Shown in pieces: positions 19,276-31,958 of a DNA stretch of 58,732 nt. The first letter of the stretch is position 1; every line of letters begins with the position of its first letter. The DNA comes from Gaertneriomyces semiglobifer (Eukaryota; Chytridiomycota; Chytridiomycetes; Spizellomycetales; Spizellomycetaceae). The notes under the pieces were generated by a model, which did not search any database, had not been told where the DNA came from, and saw nothing but the letters and a program-made list of their open reading frames with translations. A program made the position numbers and the translations under genes. The DNA is taken from the NCBI GenBank assembly GCA_025558075.1, contig JAHLKF010000046.1, positions 1-58,732 of the forward strand, in the 5' to 3' direction.

Positions 19276-21307
19276 TCAATAAGGACGTCCCTGGTGGATC
19301 CAACCACCCGGAGGGCTGCTGTTGGGACGCATATTGGTGGTTGCTTGGTTAGGGAATTGATAATGGCCGACATCTACATAGTAGTATGGTTGACCATTTG
19401 GGGATGCCGGTCGCGTGTGAACTCCTCCGTTTCTCAAGACGGATGGAGCGTTGGAGTGACGCCTGGGAGACGCTGTCAAGTTTGCAAGCGGTGTATCGTC
19501 CTCGTCCGCCGTTGCAGTTCTGGCCTGCAGAAGATTGGAGGTGTCGCTCCCTTTGGGCGAATTCGGCTCGTTCGTCAATTCCTGGGTTTCTTCGCTTACA
19601 GGAATGACCTGCACCAATGGACCGCCCTGGTTATATGATGTAGGTGATTGAATCTGAGGCACATAGCGTGTGCAAGGGGAGAGATCCAAGCGATAGCCGT
19701 CGGGATCGCTATCCAAACGTCTTTTGTCGTCACCTTTTCCGTCGTATTCCATGTCCCCTTCTTCCTGGTCCTGCTTCTTCCGGCCGCGCACTTTAGGTTT
19801 GGGATCTTTTGTAAAGTATCGCGCTTGAATCCAACGACACAAATGGTTGGCAATCTTGCCAAGCGGGCGTTCCAAGATGTAGTGAAATACCGCAGAGATG
19901 GCCATGCACAAGGTGAACACAAAAATAACACCGTCAATGCCCACTATCTTGTAATGAACAACAAGGTGAATAACACATGGATGTGTGAGATACAGCGGGA
20001 AACTGACGTCGCCGGCAAAAGTGAAAAAAATCCACATAAAGCACCGTGCAAAAGTGCCGTTGCGCGATGTCACGCTCACCAAGAAGCAGATGAGAGCAGA
20101 ACCCACTGTGGGCCAGTCTTTCATGTGGTCGGCGTACCACGACGGAGGCGTAACTGGGACGTATTGTTTGAGAATCAGACGTCGCCAGTACGGAAAAGAC
20201 AGGAGAAGACAGACAATCAGCGCCCAGCAAATCAAGTCTCCAATAATGGATATCCACTTTGCTGATTTTCCCTTGATCTTCTGGTTGTGTTTTGGTTTGG
20301 CAGGGTCGTAGATGACGTACCCGTATTGGGCACAAACGTGATAGAAAAACGCAGTCAAACTACCCATCCAAAATCGACGCACAAACGGAGGTAGATGGTA
20401 ATAGTCAAAAGCGCCGTGGCTCGACCAGAACAACGGTGCAACCAAAAAGTTAAAGAGCGACAGCGCGATCAGGAGCAGGCCACGGCGGCCGAAGCGGTAA
20501 TAGACATGCAAGACACGGTTATGTAGCCCCTTGCGGTAATGGCTCTGCATCTCCTGTTCAGCTGACCCTAAGCCGTAAGGATAGCCAGGCGGGTTTGCCT
20601 GAATACCCATGGTCCACTCGCCGAGCTTGTCTTTGCGCTCCGCCATCTCGTACAGGACGATGAAGATCGGCACAATGAAGTAGTACTCGAACTCGGGTGG
20701 GATGGTCCAAAAGATAGAGTTGACATCCCGGAATACCATATATTTGAAGGCCGTTTTGAATGTGAACGGTTCGTAATTTCGTAGATCGGCGTATACAGAG
20801 TGCAATGACGGAATTGCGGCGGCGAGGATGAGCACCACGTAGTAGATTGGTAGAATACGAAATGCCCTGCGGATCACAAATTTGATCCACCGTACGCTGA
20901 TCCACGGCATCATGATCCCATTCTCAGACCATTTCACATACTTGGCATCGGCGGGCTTCTGCCGTTCAGTGAGCGGCCTAACAGTGAGGAGGAAGGCAGA
21001 TAGTACGAAGAAGAACACCACAGCCACGTTTCCTAGCTCGGTAAGCTCCTCCCAGCCAGCAAGATACGTTTTAGCTCCATCCCCGCCGAACAAGTGCGAG
21101 CAAACCACCCCAAGAGCGGCGACTCCACGTAAACCTAAAGTCAAACATGCTTCAGCGAAAATGAAACTGAACCACCCAAGTTCATTCGGGCTCACCAGTC
21201 AAACATGGCACAGAAAAGAATGGTGGAGGTGGCCGTTCTTGCACTTCTGTTTCGTTCGTAGGTTTCTCCGCCTTCTCCTGAGTAACATTCAAAATCTGTA
21301 CATTCAT
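19276..21307 (-). CDS. Acyltransferase-3 family integral membrane protein
   Basis: Two exons, 21307-21196 and 21134-19276, joined across a 61-nt intron (GTGAGC..CTTTAG). They give about 656 residues. Splicing creates PCLTGLRGVAALGVVCSHLF, the characteristic start of the acyltransferase-3 domain, whose histidine is catalytic in the family. About ten hydrophobic segments follow, among them VVFFFVLSAFLLTV, IYYVVLILAAAI, ISIIGDLICWALIVCLLLSF, VSFPLYLTHPCVIHLV and VIFVFTLCMAISAVF. The last ~170 residues are a hydrophilic, serine/proline-rich cytosolic tail. Members O-acylate polysaccharides, lipids or sterol-like molecules. The substrate cannot be told here, although a wall or glycan role would fit its neighbours. 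Confidence 0.88.
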
Positions 21308-22044
21308 TTCGGCGTCTGGAGAAAGTGACTGAAGAGAGCCCACATCTTCTTTGCCTTAGAGTACAAGATCACTCGTACTGCTTGACGGTGTCACTGCGCA
21401 TTCTGACAACCTTTAGAGAGTCCCTCCCACCACTTTCCACTGTCGTGCTACACATGCAATTGCGCTCTGTCGTTTCCATGTGCTGGCGGAACCGGTTGCA
21501 CAGCTCAATTCTTTGAGCGGGACATCATCCAATATCCGATCATGGTCAACTGCCAAAAGAAAAAAAGGCCATCAGCCTCAGCAGTAAACAGCCACCACCT
21601 CCTTTTCGCTCTCCCGCCGTGCTCAGCGCCTAGCTTTTTTTGGCGCTGTTCCTAGCGGGCTTGGTGTCATTATTGCTATCATGGTCTATACTATCAGGGA
21701 TAACGCCCACACACGCGGTAGCTGCCAACATCTTCACGCGTGCAAAAAGTTACCAGCACACCGCAGACAACCGGAGAGTGCCATCTCCTCAGCGAATTAT
21801 TGCTTTGGTGACGGAGGGATTTGGGAGACCGGAGGAAGGGGCGGGCAAAGGCAAAATGGTGAGCGGGAAGAAAGTGTCAAAATAACCGGGCGGGAACACA
21901 AGGTGCAGAACCGCCAACGGGAGCGAACAGAAGGGATGCCACAACCGCTGCACTTTGATGACAGATGGCGTTGGAACGGTTGTTTGCTAGTCTTTCAGAC
22001 TGTTACTTTGAGCTTCCAACCGAACCACTCGAGCACTGGAAAGA
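21308..22044. promoter_or_regulatory. Divergent promoter region
   Basis: The 737 bases separate the start codons of the acyltransferase (minus) and the secreted protein (plus), so both promoters must lie here. I see no convincing ORF or defined motif. A shared control region is possible but not shown. Confidence 0.4.
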
Positions 22045-23370
22045 ATGTTGAACATATTGTGGGCAGTGTTGCTGGCGTTCTCCTGGCTTGAGGCTGTCGT
22101 TGGGGCAGATCCACTGCTGCACGTTCAACAGGTGAGATAGGTCCAGTGCCCTCATTTGCAGCTCGTACCCAGTCTAACAGTTTCATTGGTAGCTCAATTA
22201 CACTGGATATGCGGATGGATCTCCCAATGCGCTCTCTTTCAGAGCCAAATCTGACGACTACGAGTAAGTCTTGACACTTCCGGATTTTGCAAGATCAATC
22301 AGTCAACCAACAATTTTGCCTGCGAAATATTAGCCTTCCATATAAAATGCTCGAACCGGTCGGCGGCAGGCGTTTTCATGTAGCTATTGTTCATCAGACC
22401 TTTGGTACCATCTCTCGAGTTAGTCCCGAAGATTTCTACGCCCCCGACCCGGAAGACACTACTTTTACAGTGCACGTAACCTTGCCTTATGCTGGTGTGT
22501 ACGTCATGCACGCCCACTTTACCATCCATGTGGAGAACTTGAGTGTGAACATCACCATACAGCCTGCTGAGTCCAGCATGTACATCGAGGCGAAGGATGG
22601 CCCACGAGGGGACCCGGTCCCTCTAAAGTGGGAACAACTGGTCACAGGTGAGGATCTTGTTGACGAGCGGTCATTCGTCATTTGATTAGGGATGTTAGCG
22701 TCCATCACTGATACAGTCAAAACACTATTCATTTTATCAAGGTCAGATCCCAGGTGCGAACGACAAGCTAGCGGAGCCTTGGGTGTATGCCGAGCGAGAA
22801 GTCCAAATTGATACCAGTACAGCAAGTCCACCGTCTGGTTGGAACAGGGATGGCACCTTCTTTGTGACCATGTCTGCCGGGTCCGGCCCAATAAAGCCTG
22901 AGCTTTGCCGGACCTTTACCCTCTCCTATTTTACGGTCGACGAGACCGGCAATGCGGTGGAAGCGACACAGTTTACCAAACTCTGGGGTGCAGACGCTCA
23001 AATCGACGTATTCAGGCACGATTTTCGCTATGCTGGTCGGCACAGTGTCGGGTACCGCCTTCCATCGAATAATACCTGGCAGGCAACGTGCGCTCCTCCT
23101 GAGGATCTGACGAAGCTCGCTACCAACGGCACACTTTCCCACAAAATCGGGTTTGGTATCTATTTCTTCGAACCCGGGAAATACCAAGCGTTGATTCAGA
23201 CGATTGTCAACGGATACGTTGTCACCAACTCATACTTCATCGAAGTCAAGCATCCGGTGGAACTAGCGCAATCTGGGGATGCCAGATCGTTTGTGGCAAT
23301 GGATACATTTATAAGAGTGTTAGTTGGGGTGGTCTTTATTCTTATCATTCGCCTAGTGCCACCATTCTAG
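22045..23370 (+). CDS. Secreted protein with C-terminal membrane or GPI anchor
   Basis: Four exons (22045-22131, 22193-22263, 22334-22647, 22742-23370) give 366 residues. Each junction has GT..AG and the total is in frame. Introns are 61, 70 and 94 nt, and the first has CTAAC before its AG. The protein starts with a signal peptide (MLNILWAVLLAFSWLEAVVGA). Mostly beta-type sequence follows, with alternating hydrophobics, for example TTFTVHVTLPYAGVYVMHAH and GIYFFEPGKYQALIQTIVNG. It ends in a hydrophobic segment VLVGVVFILIIRLVPPF without a charged tail, compatible with a GPI signal or a tail anchor. Two cysteines (ELCRTF, ATCAPP) could pair. I do not recognise the family. An immunoglobulin-like or filamin-like fold is a guess from the strand pattern. 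Confidence 0.8.
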
Positions 23371-23575
23371 ACACTTTGTGCATTGCATCATTTACCGTTG
23401 CTATTAGCTTTGAATATCAGATACTGTTTGCGCCAAGCGGTCAAGCTGCATCTTGGAGCAGACCTTAGCAAGTGCGTATCTTCACTGTCATAACGTGGAT
23501 CAATCGCATAATGCAATGACAAGGAGTGTTGCCGCAATACAAAACACTTCTCATTTCGGTAACAAACGACTACAT

Positions 23576-23920
23576 CTACATCGAGGTCACCCATCCACCT
23601 AGTACGACGGCTCCAACGACGATCGACTTGTGTACCCCAAGCGAATAACCTAAATTACCCCGGCAGTCGGCGTCTCCGGCCTCACAATACTCTTTCCTTT
23701 GTAAGGTTACCGGACACGGTTTCCCGGTCCCCGCAGCCTGGACCATCACTGAACCGGTGCTAATCTTGATGTTGTCCTTGCAGCATGTGTAATCTGACCA
23801 AACCACCATACAATCAATCGAGAGAGGGTTTTGAGGTTCTGGGCGAGGTGCGCATTCCACGCAAGTTAGGTAGAGGATAATGGAGAGAACAGCGACCAGT
23901 TGGGCTTTGAGGAAGCGCAT
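23576..23920 (-). CDS. Small cysteine-rich secreted protein
   Basis: 114 residues with no intron needed. The signal peptide MRFLKAQLVAVLSIILYLTC likely ends near VECA. The mature part has six cysteines (IDC, YTCC, KPC, EYC, ADC), an even number suited to three disulphides. The end VHKSIVVGAVVLGGW is hydrophobic and could be a GPI signal. Fungi secrete many such small cysteine-rich proteins to wall or host. No named family is recognised. It is divergently placed from the chitin synthase start 0.7 kb away. Confidence 0.6.
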   Translation of the reverse strand: MRFLKAQLVAVLSIILYLTCVECAPRPEPQNPLSIDCMVVWSDYTCCKDNIKISTGSVMVQAAGTGKPCPVTLQRKEYCEAGDADCRGNLGYSLGVHKSIVVGAVVLGGWVTSM

Positions 23921-24647
23921 GCTTTCTGTTCTGAGCTTGACGTATCGTCCTCGGGGTCTGATCTGTGAAAGTGTCCGGACGTAGATCTAGATGCTGTATG
24001 TCACAGCAACAACCAGCACTCAAACGCATACATTCGTCGAGGCACACTGTTGCCCATCAGCATCCTGTTTTTTTGCCAGTGCCGTTCTACATAATAAGTA
24101 TCAGTAGGTGAGAGCAGGGGCTTTTTCATGTTTGTGCCTGCAGATGCGCCAACAACAACCCGCTCAGCGTTTCCCCGCGTCATTCGCAATGCATTGCACA
24201 CACATGCTGCATGCAGCACTATCAATCCAACCGGAACTCAGCTCACCACCGACGTACATGCTCCTGCTTGCTGTGTTGCTAGATAGATCTATAGTCTAGG
24301 TCTTCGGCATGGACTCGCACACGCTTGTCGGCATGCTGTCGGCGGGGCGCATCTCCCGCCCATAACAAGAGGCTTATGGCTCAGCCGGCTCCGTTTCCGT
24401 CTGCTGTCGGTGTCTCGACCTCCACCCGAATAGCAGATCTGCAGGCGGCTGCGCTTAGTTAGGGTGTTTGGCGAAATCACCGTCGCTACCTCTCAAATCT
24501 GGCAGGATCGCACAATTATTACTGTTGACCTCCCCTACATGTTTGTTGGGATTCAAAGCGTTTCCAGGTAGTTAGGCAAGAAACTATTGCTCTGCTGTCA
24601 TTGCTCTTATTCACTAATCGAATCCTTGATAGTGGTACATCCGTAAA
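23921..24647. promoter_or_regulatory. Divergent promoter region (cysteine-rich protein / chitin synthase)
   Basis: The region between the two divergent start codons holds no credible ORF. It must contain the promoters for both genes. No specific factor site could be assigned. Confidence 0.4.
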
Positions 24648-27600
24648 ATGCCACTTCAAGAGGACCGCTTTCAAGAGGAAGAGTCTTCCGACGACTCCTT
24701 GACTTCCCTCACCGAACTTGTGAGTCCTACGGTCGATCATATTGCGCGAACTCTACGCAAGCGCTACCGAAATGGGAACTATTTCACAAAGCTCGGAGAG
24801 AACACGTTGTTGGCCGTCGGGTCGCCTGCCCTTGCGCTAAGTTGTGCACCCGACGTTGGTACAACATATGCAAAGTGGGCCGTGGACGTGTCTGAAAATA
24901 AAGAAATGCTACCGCCGCATATTTTCGATATGGCCGCATCGTGCTTTTACCATATGGCCCGCGATGCCGAGAATCAATCCATCACGTTCTTTGGTAGATA
25001 TTTAAACTATTGCATTGACTTCAATTCCAGCGTTATTAAAGTTGGATGCCTTCCAGGTGGTGACGAAAGTGGTAAATGTGAAATACGAAAACTTTTCGTC
25101 CGGCAGCTTTTGTTGCTGAGTACAGTACCCGAAGACATTCAATATCAACGTACTCTTGTGGCTGCAACGTTAATGGACACTGTGTTTGACGCGTTCGCAA
25201 ATGCCAGAACTGTTCGCGGTCGTAATGCGACGCAAATCTGCCGATACGTCGAGTATCAGTACGACGACCTTTGGAGGCTAATCGGTGTTGGCACGATCGC
25301 CCATCATTTGGATACGCGCCGCATTTCCCACGCTCATGGCGGCAAAAATGATACTTTTCCTATTTTCCAGTACATGCTTGCCGGGTTGAAACCTGAGGAG
25401 AAAACTCAGTGGAAACTCGGAGAAGGGTCGTCCTTCAAGTATCTTCAAGAAAACCCGTTCTTCCACAGTGCGGCTGACGATAAGTACATGTTCCACGAAG
25501 TACAAAAAGCGCTGAAAAACTTGCGGATCGGGTTCAACGTGCAAAAGCAACTTTTTCAAGTTCTCGCCGCCATCCTGCATCTGGGAAACATAACCTTTGC
25601 TGATGATACCTTGAACCCAAATAATCCTTGCAGTGTATCTAATGGCGACGAGCTTGTTACCACTGCAACATTGCTTGGAGTTGACCCAGGGCGTTTGGAA
25701 GAGGCACTTGTGTATAAGTTCCGCGTCATAGGGAGTCAGCATGTCTCCATGTTTATGAACAGCCGACAAGCTGCCGCTCATCGGGATCTCGTCGCTGCAA
25801 CCATGTATCAAAAGCTGTTTGCTTGGATGGTGAGAAAAATGAACGCTTGTCTGTGTAAGAATTACGCAGACGAAGTGAATGCCGCAATCCGAGTATTAGA
25901 TATCCCAGGGTATCGGGACGAAAAGCCGAACTCGATTGATGGCTTGCTATATAACATGTCGAACGAGCAACTTCACCATTTTGCAACTGTTTGGAGTCAT
26001 GAACGCTGCCAGCTTTACTCTCAAGAGGGGGTTCTTTCTTTTGCCGTGACAACGGAGGAAAGTCGTTTGACCGCGATAGCTCATTTGATTGCTCCAGACG
26101 CCGGCCTTCTTGATCTGATCAACGCAGAGTCTATCAACTGGCTCAGCGGGGACGACAAGGAAGATGGATCTGCACAGCCTCTTCCTCCCTCTATCACTTC
26201 GACGTACGAACTCGTCACTCGCGACGCAGAAGACCATGTTCAGACATCGTGTTTGGGCTTCCGCATTGAGCACTTCCACGGTGCGGTAGCTTATGACTTT
26301 TCGAGAATAGCAGACTCGAATCTTGAGGTTCTATCGACCGCATCGACGTCGATTTTCACTGGCAATGGACGAGCCGCTCCGCCATGCGCCAACGGCTTCA
26401 TTAGGAATCTATTCTTTGACGGCTTCGAAGACGTAGTGGAACCCACGGCAATCATACCCAACTTTGCGGAGACGTCTAACCGAATTGTTGGTGCCATGAA
26501 AGATGGATTACCGTGGTTTGTCCTATGCCTCGACTCGGGTGACTCTGGCTTGGATAATAAGTGCGATCCTGTGACTCTTAAAGCAGAGATATCAAACTAC
26601 CAGGTCACTCACCAGGTACAGATTCGAATGGCTGGCGATTACATTGCTGACTACAGCCACGAAGACTTTATCAACCGCTTCCATGCCGTCATCCTTGGCC
26701 AGTCGCAAGTTACGGACGAAATTGATTTCACTGCGTTGTGCGAAGAGTTCGCGGCAACCATGGGATGGAGTGAAGATACCATGGGGTTGGGCCTCGAGCG
26801 CGTTTTCCTCACTGAAAGAGCGTGGCGGTTTTTACATGATCGCCTGCGGGCGCACGAGCATGAGACTCATCAACAAACCTGGAACCCACGGATCGGCGAT
26901 GCTGTCCCGGATTTTGCTAAAGGCTTCCCAGATAATATGACGGACATTGATAGTGATGGGGATCCAACATCTACCATGGATGCAGACATCAGATACATTT
27001 CTACACAGGAAAAAGAAAAGGAGCAGCTGCTGATACCTGAAAAAGAAGAGAAACGGCCCCGAACAGCTGCACGTAGTAGATGGCTTTGCTGCACGTGGTC
27101 TTTGACTTGGTGTTGTCTTCCCTTCTGCCTTTCTACATGCGGCCGGCTGAGACGCAAGGAGGTACAAATGGCATGGCGTGAAAAGGTCGCATTATGTTTG
27201 ATTATATTGTTGATGTGTATCATTCTGCTGGGGTTCATCATTGGACTTCCTTTGCTGTTGTGCGTGAAACAAAAGGTATTGTCTATAGACGAGGTTCGGC
27301 ATCAAGCGACAACCCGCAATGTATGGGCATACGGCTTTGGAAAAGCTTATGATCTCAACGCGCTTGCAAAGGGTCATGACAACATTGGGGTCGACATGAA
27401 TACTTTCCGCAGTTTATCTGGGAAACACATAGCCAACATGTTTTATCCCGTTGACTTGTGGGATCAGTCATGTCCGGGCATAGCTGCACCTAGTGTCGCT
27501 TGGGACAATATCCCTCGGCGCCCAGTGGCTCCGGATCTCAGGCATCGAAGTCCCGGTGTCAATTACTTTGACAGCCTGAGCAAGGCAGCGAAGTTCGACA

Positions 27601-30600
27601 TTGCCTTTCACTGGGATTACATTCAACAGCAAACGAGACTGAACCGAACTTGGATAGTTCTGTATGAAAAGGTCTACGACGTGTCTACCTACAAGGAAAG
27701 TGAGTTTTTTCAACAGCCGCTTATTTCAAAGATTTTTCAGCAGCTGCAAGGGACTGATGCCACGGCGGAATGGGAAACGGCGGTGCCTTCCGCCGAGCGT
27801 GCGGCAATCATGAGTTGTATGGATCGGCTCTTCCTGATGGGCGTCGTGGACCATCGCTTGGATCCGGGATGCCAGTTTGCCAATTATATCCTTCTCGCTA
27901 GCTCTATTTTGATTATCCTCGTCATTGGCACCAAGTTCTTGGTTGCCGTGCAGTTTACGTCTGCCCCACGTGTCAACCCATCATCCCTCGATCGATTTGT
28001 CATTTGTCAAATCCCTTGTTATACCGAAAGCGCTGCGTCCCTTCGCAAGTCTTTGGAATCGCTAGCCATTACCGACTATGAGGATTTGCGCAAGCTGTTG
28101 TTTGTGATTTGCGATGGCATGGTCGTCGGCACTGGAAACACTCGACCTACGCCGCAAATCGTGCTGGACATCCTAGGGGTGGACCCCAAAACTCACGCGG
28201 AGCCGTTAGCCTTCCAATCTGTTGGTGAAGGCGATATGCAATTCAACCGAGCTAAAATATACTCCGGCCTGTACACGGTTGAGCGGAAGGGGGTGTCACA
28301 TACAGTACCGTTCATTGTGGTGGTGAAAGTGGGTAAGCAAACTGAGCTTGTCCGCCCAGGCAACCGAGGAAAACGTGACTCGCAACTGCTGTTGATGCAG
28401 TTCCTCTCGCGAGTTCACCAAAATGCGGAAATGACACCCTTGGAACTCGAACTTTACCGGCATATGGCTGAAGTTATCGGTATTCATCCCTCCATGTACG
28501 AGTTGATGCTCATGGTGGATGCGGACACTGAGGTCGCCCCCAATTCCCTAACTCAAATGGTTCACGCGATGATGCATGACAAGTCTATCATTGGACTATG
28601 CGGGGAGACGGTGTTAGCCAATGCGAATCGATCCTGGGTGACCCGGATCCAAGTGTACGAGTACTTTATCTCGCACCATCTGACCAAAGCCTTCGAGTCC
28701 ATTTTTGGCGCTGTGACTTGTTTACCGGGGTGCTTTTGCATCTACCGTATACTGTCAGAAAAAGGGCCAATGCTGATATCATCTAAACTTATTGATGATT
28801 TTAAAGAGAATCAGATCGACACCTTGCATTTGAAAAATCTATTCCAGCTGGGAGAAGATCGCTTCCTTACCACACTGGTTATGAAGCACTTCCCGCACAT
28901 GAGGACCGTGTTCAACACCCACGCCAAGTGCAAGACGATAGCACCCGACAAGTGGAAAATTCTACTGTCGCAACGTCGCAGATGGATTAACTCAACAGTG
29001 CACAATTTATTCGAACTCTTGTTCATCCGTCGCCTGTGTGGCTTCTTTTGCTGTTCCATGCGGTTTGTAGTGTTCTTGGACCTACTGTCAACGCTGATTC
29101 AACCTGCTGCCGTCGTTTACATCGCATACCTCATTTATGTGATTGTATCTCAGACCAGCTCCTTTCCGGTCATATCGTTGGCACTTTTGGCAGCCATATA
29201 TGGTTTGCAAATCATCGTCTTCGTGCTGAAGAGGGAATTGAAGCAGATGATTTTTATGTTTGTTTACATTTTCGCTATTCCCATCTTTACGTGCTACTTG
29301 CCGCTATACAGCTTTTGGCACTTTGACGACTTCTCCTGGTGAGCCCTCGTCTAGTGAAATTCATTCCAATTCGTTCAAAAACTGAAGTGTACATTTGTAG
29401 GGGCAACACCCGCATAGTGTACGGCGAGCATGGAAAGAAGACTACGCAGGTAGCGGACGTCGGCAAATTCGACCCAAATTCAATTCCGAAATGCAGGTGG
29501 GAAGATTTCCAACAGAAGAAGGCCGCGGAGGTGCTCGAAGCGTCAAAGGAAAAGGGGGATAAGAGCAGTAGCGGCTGGCGATTGAGCCAACGCCCAGTTG
29601 CGAATCAAGCCGGCCGTAGTAGTGTTGTTAATCAACGCCGCGACAGCGGAATGATCAAATCCTACACCGGCTCAAGTGGTAATTTGCCGGAATTCTCCGG
29701 GTCGAAAGTGCCATCTCCGCGTTCTGTGGTGGACGCTAGCTTTCGCAGGAGCGGGTACGACGAGCAATCCGTCAACCTAGGTTTGACTGGCCGCCGTATG
29801 TCACCGGCGGGCTTAGGCGGCGATGGCTTTGTTGGTCCGTTCCGCGGTGTTGGAGTTCGCTCGACAATGACACCTCCGCCGCCCATGGCACCCGAGTACC
29901 CACATACGCGGCAGCTCAGTAACAACCGTGCGATGGATTATTTCAGCCTACCAGTCGCGCCCTCCGGCCATCCAAGCATGGGGTATAACGCTGTCCCTAC
30001 TTCTCCGCTGAATCCTAACGGCAACATGGAGATGTCGACTCGCGGTGCACGTCCAGTTTCTTACGACGCCATATTTACGCCGTGCCAGCCGCCTGACTAC
30101 GTGCCGACGGTTTATTATCCACAACTTTATTCGGGATTCCCTCACAGCGAGCTTGCAGTCGTCGATCCGCAATCGTACCCTGCACCCGCCATACATCAGC
30201 CTTGCGCCCACATAGGTGCGAACGACATCCCGTTGACGCGATCTCCGGGACTGGACACACGCAATGATCTGTATGGGGTGGCACCATCACCTAAAAGTGG
30301 TAGCCCACCTTTTCCGGAGCAAGTGCAGCTGAACGCTGGGGCTTCCCCCGCACGACACATTGTTGTACCCGTACCGATGGTAAGGGATAGCCCGAGGAAG
30401 GGTTCCCAAACTCCCAGCCACAACTTGGGTTCAAATGACGTGGCATCCAGCACATCGTCGTCATCGCAGCATCGCACTGCTTCCCCGTCCCTTGGTGGCT
30501 CTGCCCCGGTGCGTCCGGTATTTCCAATGCCGCACCCAATGGAAAGGCGCGCATCGGAGATTAGACTCAGCGGCTTTATCCGCAAGAGGTCGCCCACCGG

Positions 30601-30904
30601 GGATACGGATTCCGATGATTCGGTACCTGGAGCAGCAGCGCTCGCCACCCACCGCGGCTCTTGGCGAAGTGGGGCTCCGGAGGCCGTTGCAGCGGAAGAT
30701 CACCAGTTTCCGTCCAATGCAGACATACTTCTGACCGTACGCCAGTTTGTCCAATGTTCCGATTTGATGGCCATTACTAAGCGGGACATACGCGAGCAAG
30801 TTGCGCGACACTTTGGAGTGAGCATGGAAACCAAGCGGCAATTGATCAATGATTATATCCATGAGCTACTTGGCGGCGCTGGAAGTGAAGCTCGTTATTC
30901 GTAG
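24648..30904 (+). CDS. Chitin synthase with N-terminal myosin-like motor (class V/VII type)
   Basis: Exons 24648-24993, 25057-29338 and 29401-30904 give about 2043 residues. The first intron (63 nt, in frame, no stop) is inferred because removing it rebuilds a motor P-loop context, SITFFG joined to [11 protein letters not shown]. The second (62 nt, GTGAGC..TTGTAG) joins HFDDFSW to GNTRIVYGE. Order: motor domain ([30 protein letters not shown]), transmembrane pair near residue 850 ([20 protein letters not shown]), cytochrome-b5-like segment ([16 protein letters not shown]), another transmembrane segment, GT2 chitin synthase core ([48 protein letters not shown]), C-terminal membrane cluster, a low-complexity linker and a DEK-C domain ([20 protein letters not shown]). 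It makes wall chitin at the plasma membrane from UDP-GlcNAc. The P-loop ends GK-C rather than GK-T/S, so the motor may not hydrolyse ATP. Confidence 0.95.
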
Positions 30905-31958
30905 ACTCTTACTGATGTCTAATGTCCAATGTAAATTACATCGTTCAAAATTACACCCTGTTTATTGCATTAGAGTTTGTTACTGCATGCTCGATGAATT
31001 CCGCCCCAACTACCTATACCACCCACTTGGTTGGAAACCTACCGCGGGTAGATCGTTCGCTCCAGTTTGGCAGCCCCAACGACTCTCACAATATCATCAG
31101 AACTTAAGTTCGGTAATTGTCCCCACCGTATTTTCTCAGGTAGCCGATACGTCTGGCATCTGGTTAGTTCGCGAAACACGGAACCAGCACATCCAAACCC
31201 GCAAGGGCGATATCCTGCTTTTCCTCTTCTAGGACGACTGTCATTCGCTGGTAGAAATGAGTTCTGCAGAGAGCAGGTCGGCGCAAACACCCGAGCTTTC
31301 GCCTCCTTTTCCATGCCTACGGTGTATAATGTACGCTAAGCACACACATCCGGAGTGCACTTCAGTGGAAACGTGTCTTTACGAACTTTAAGCCGTACTC
31401 GCAGAAATGACGGAACCAAAACGGTGCTGGTTAGGATTGACCAAACTCGAGTCGTTCCTAGCGCCTGTAAACTCGGTTTCACATTACAATAATAAGGCGC
31501 ACATTATATAGTGCGCAAAAGTAATGTCACACTCAATACATAATACAGCCGATACTAGTTCCAAAGAGCTGCGATGCACGTATGAGCAATGAATTTGGCT
31601 TATATCCATGGCTGGCACTAGCTGCCTCTTGTTCCCCGACGCGTCGATCTATTCCTTGGAATATAAATAAAGGGACGTCGCCTGTGGGCGACACAACACA
31701 CCCACACAAGTCCTAGGAATCCCCTCACGTCTCTCTGCCTCTTCTCGTCTTGGGCAAGTCATGCCACACCTTCCACGGATACCGTCGCCGAATGTCTTTG
31801 CAAGGGATGGCAAAACGTGGGAAGAATTCAAGCAAGCACGAGATGGAAGTTCCCACCGCGCTTGTCACAGTGCACTCCCGTCATATCAGTTTGACGGGAG
31901 TGCACTGTGCCAGCGCTCGCGGAACTCGACTGGAATACGTTCTCGGAAACGGACAAGG
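30905..31958. other. Downstream flank of the chitin synthase; contains a perfect hairpin
   Basis: No gene is recognised. TATAAATAAAGG at about 31664-31675 could act as a promoter or poly(A)-type signal, but nothing credible follows. The hairpin at 31866-31909 is listed separately. Confidence 0.4.
31866..31909. repeat. Perfect 18-bp inverted repeat, 8-nt loop
   Basis: Arms 31866-31883 and 31892-31909 read CACAGTGCACTCCCGTCA and its exact reverse complement around TATCAGTT. Possible origins are a foldback insertion, a terminator or a site for a dimeric protein. There is no direct evidence for any of these. Confidence 0.9.

Noticed and set aside
21640..22091. Short plus-strand frames just upstream of the secreted protein
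   Set aside because: They overlap the expected promoter and 5' UTR, contain purine-rich low-complexity sequence and show no family features.
23388..23594. Minus-strand frame adjoining the cysteine-rich protein
   Set aside because: It overlaps the end of the cysteine-rich gene in another phase and has no features of its own.
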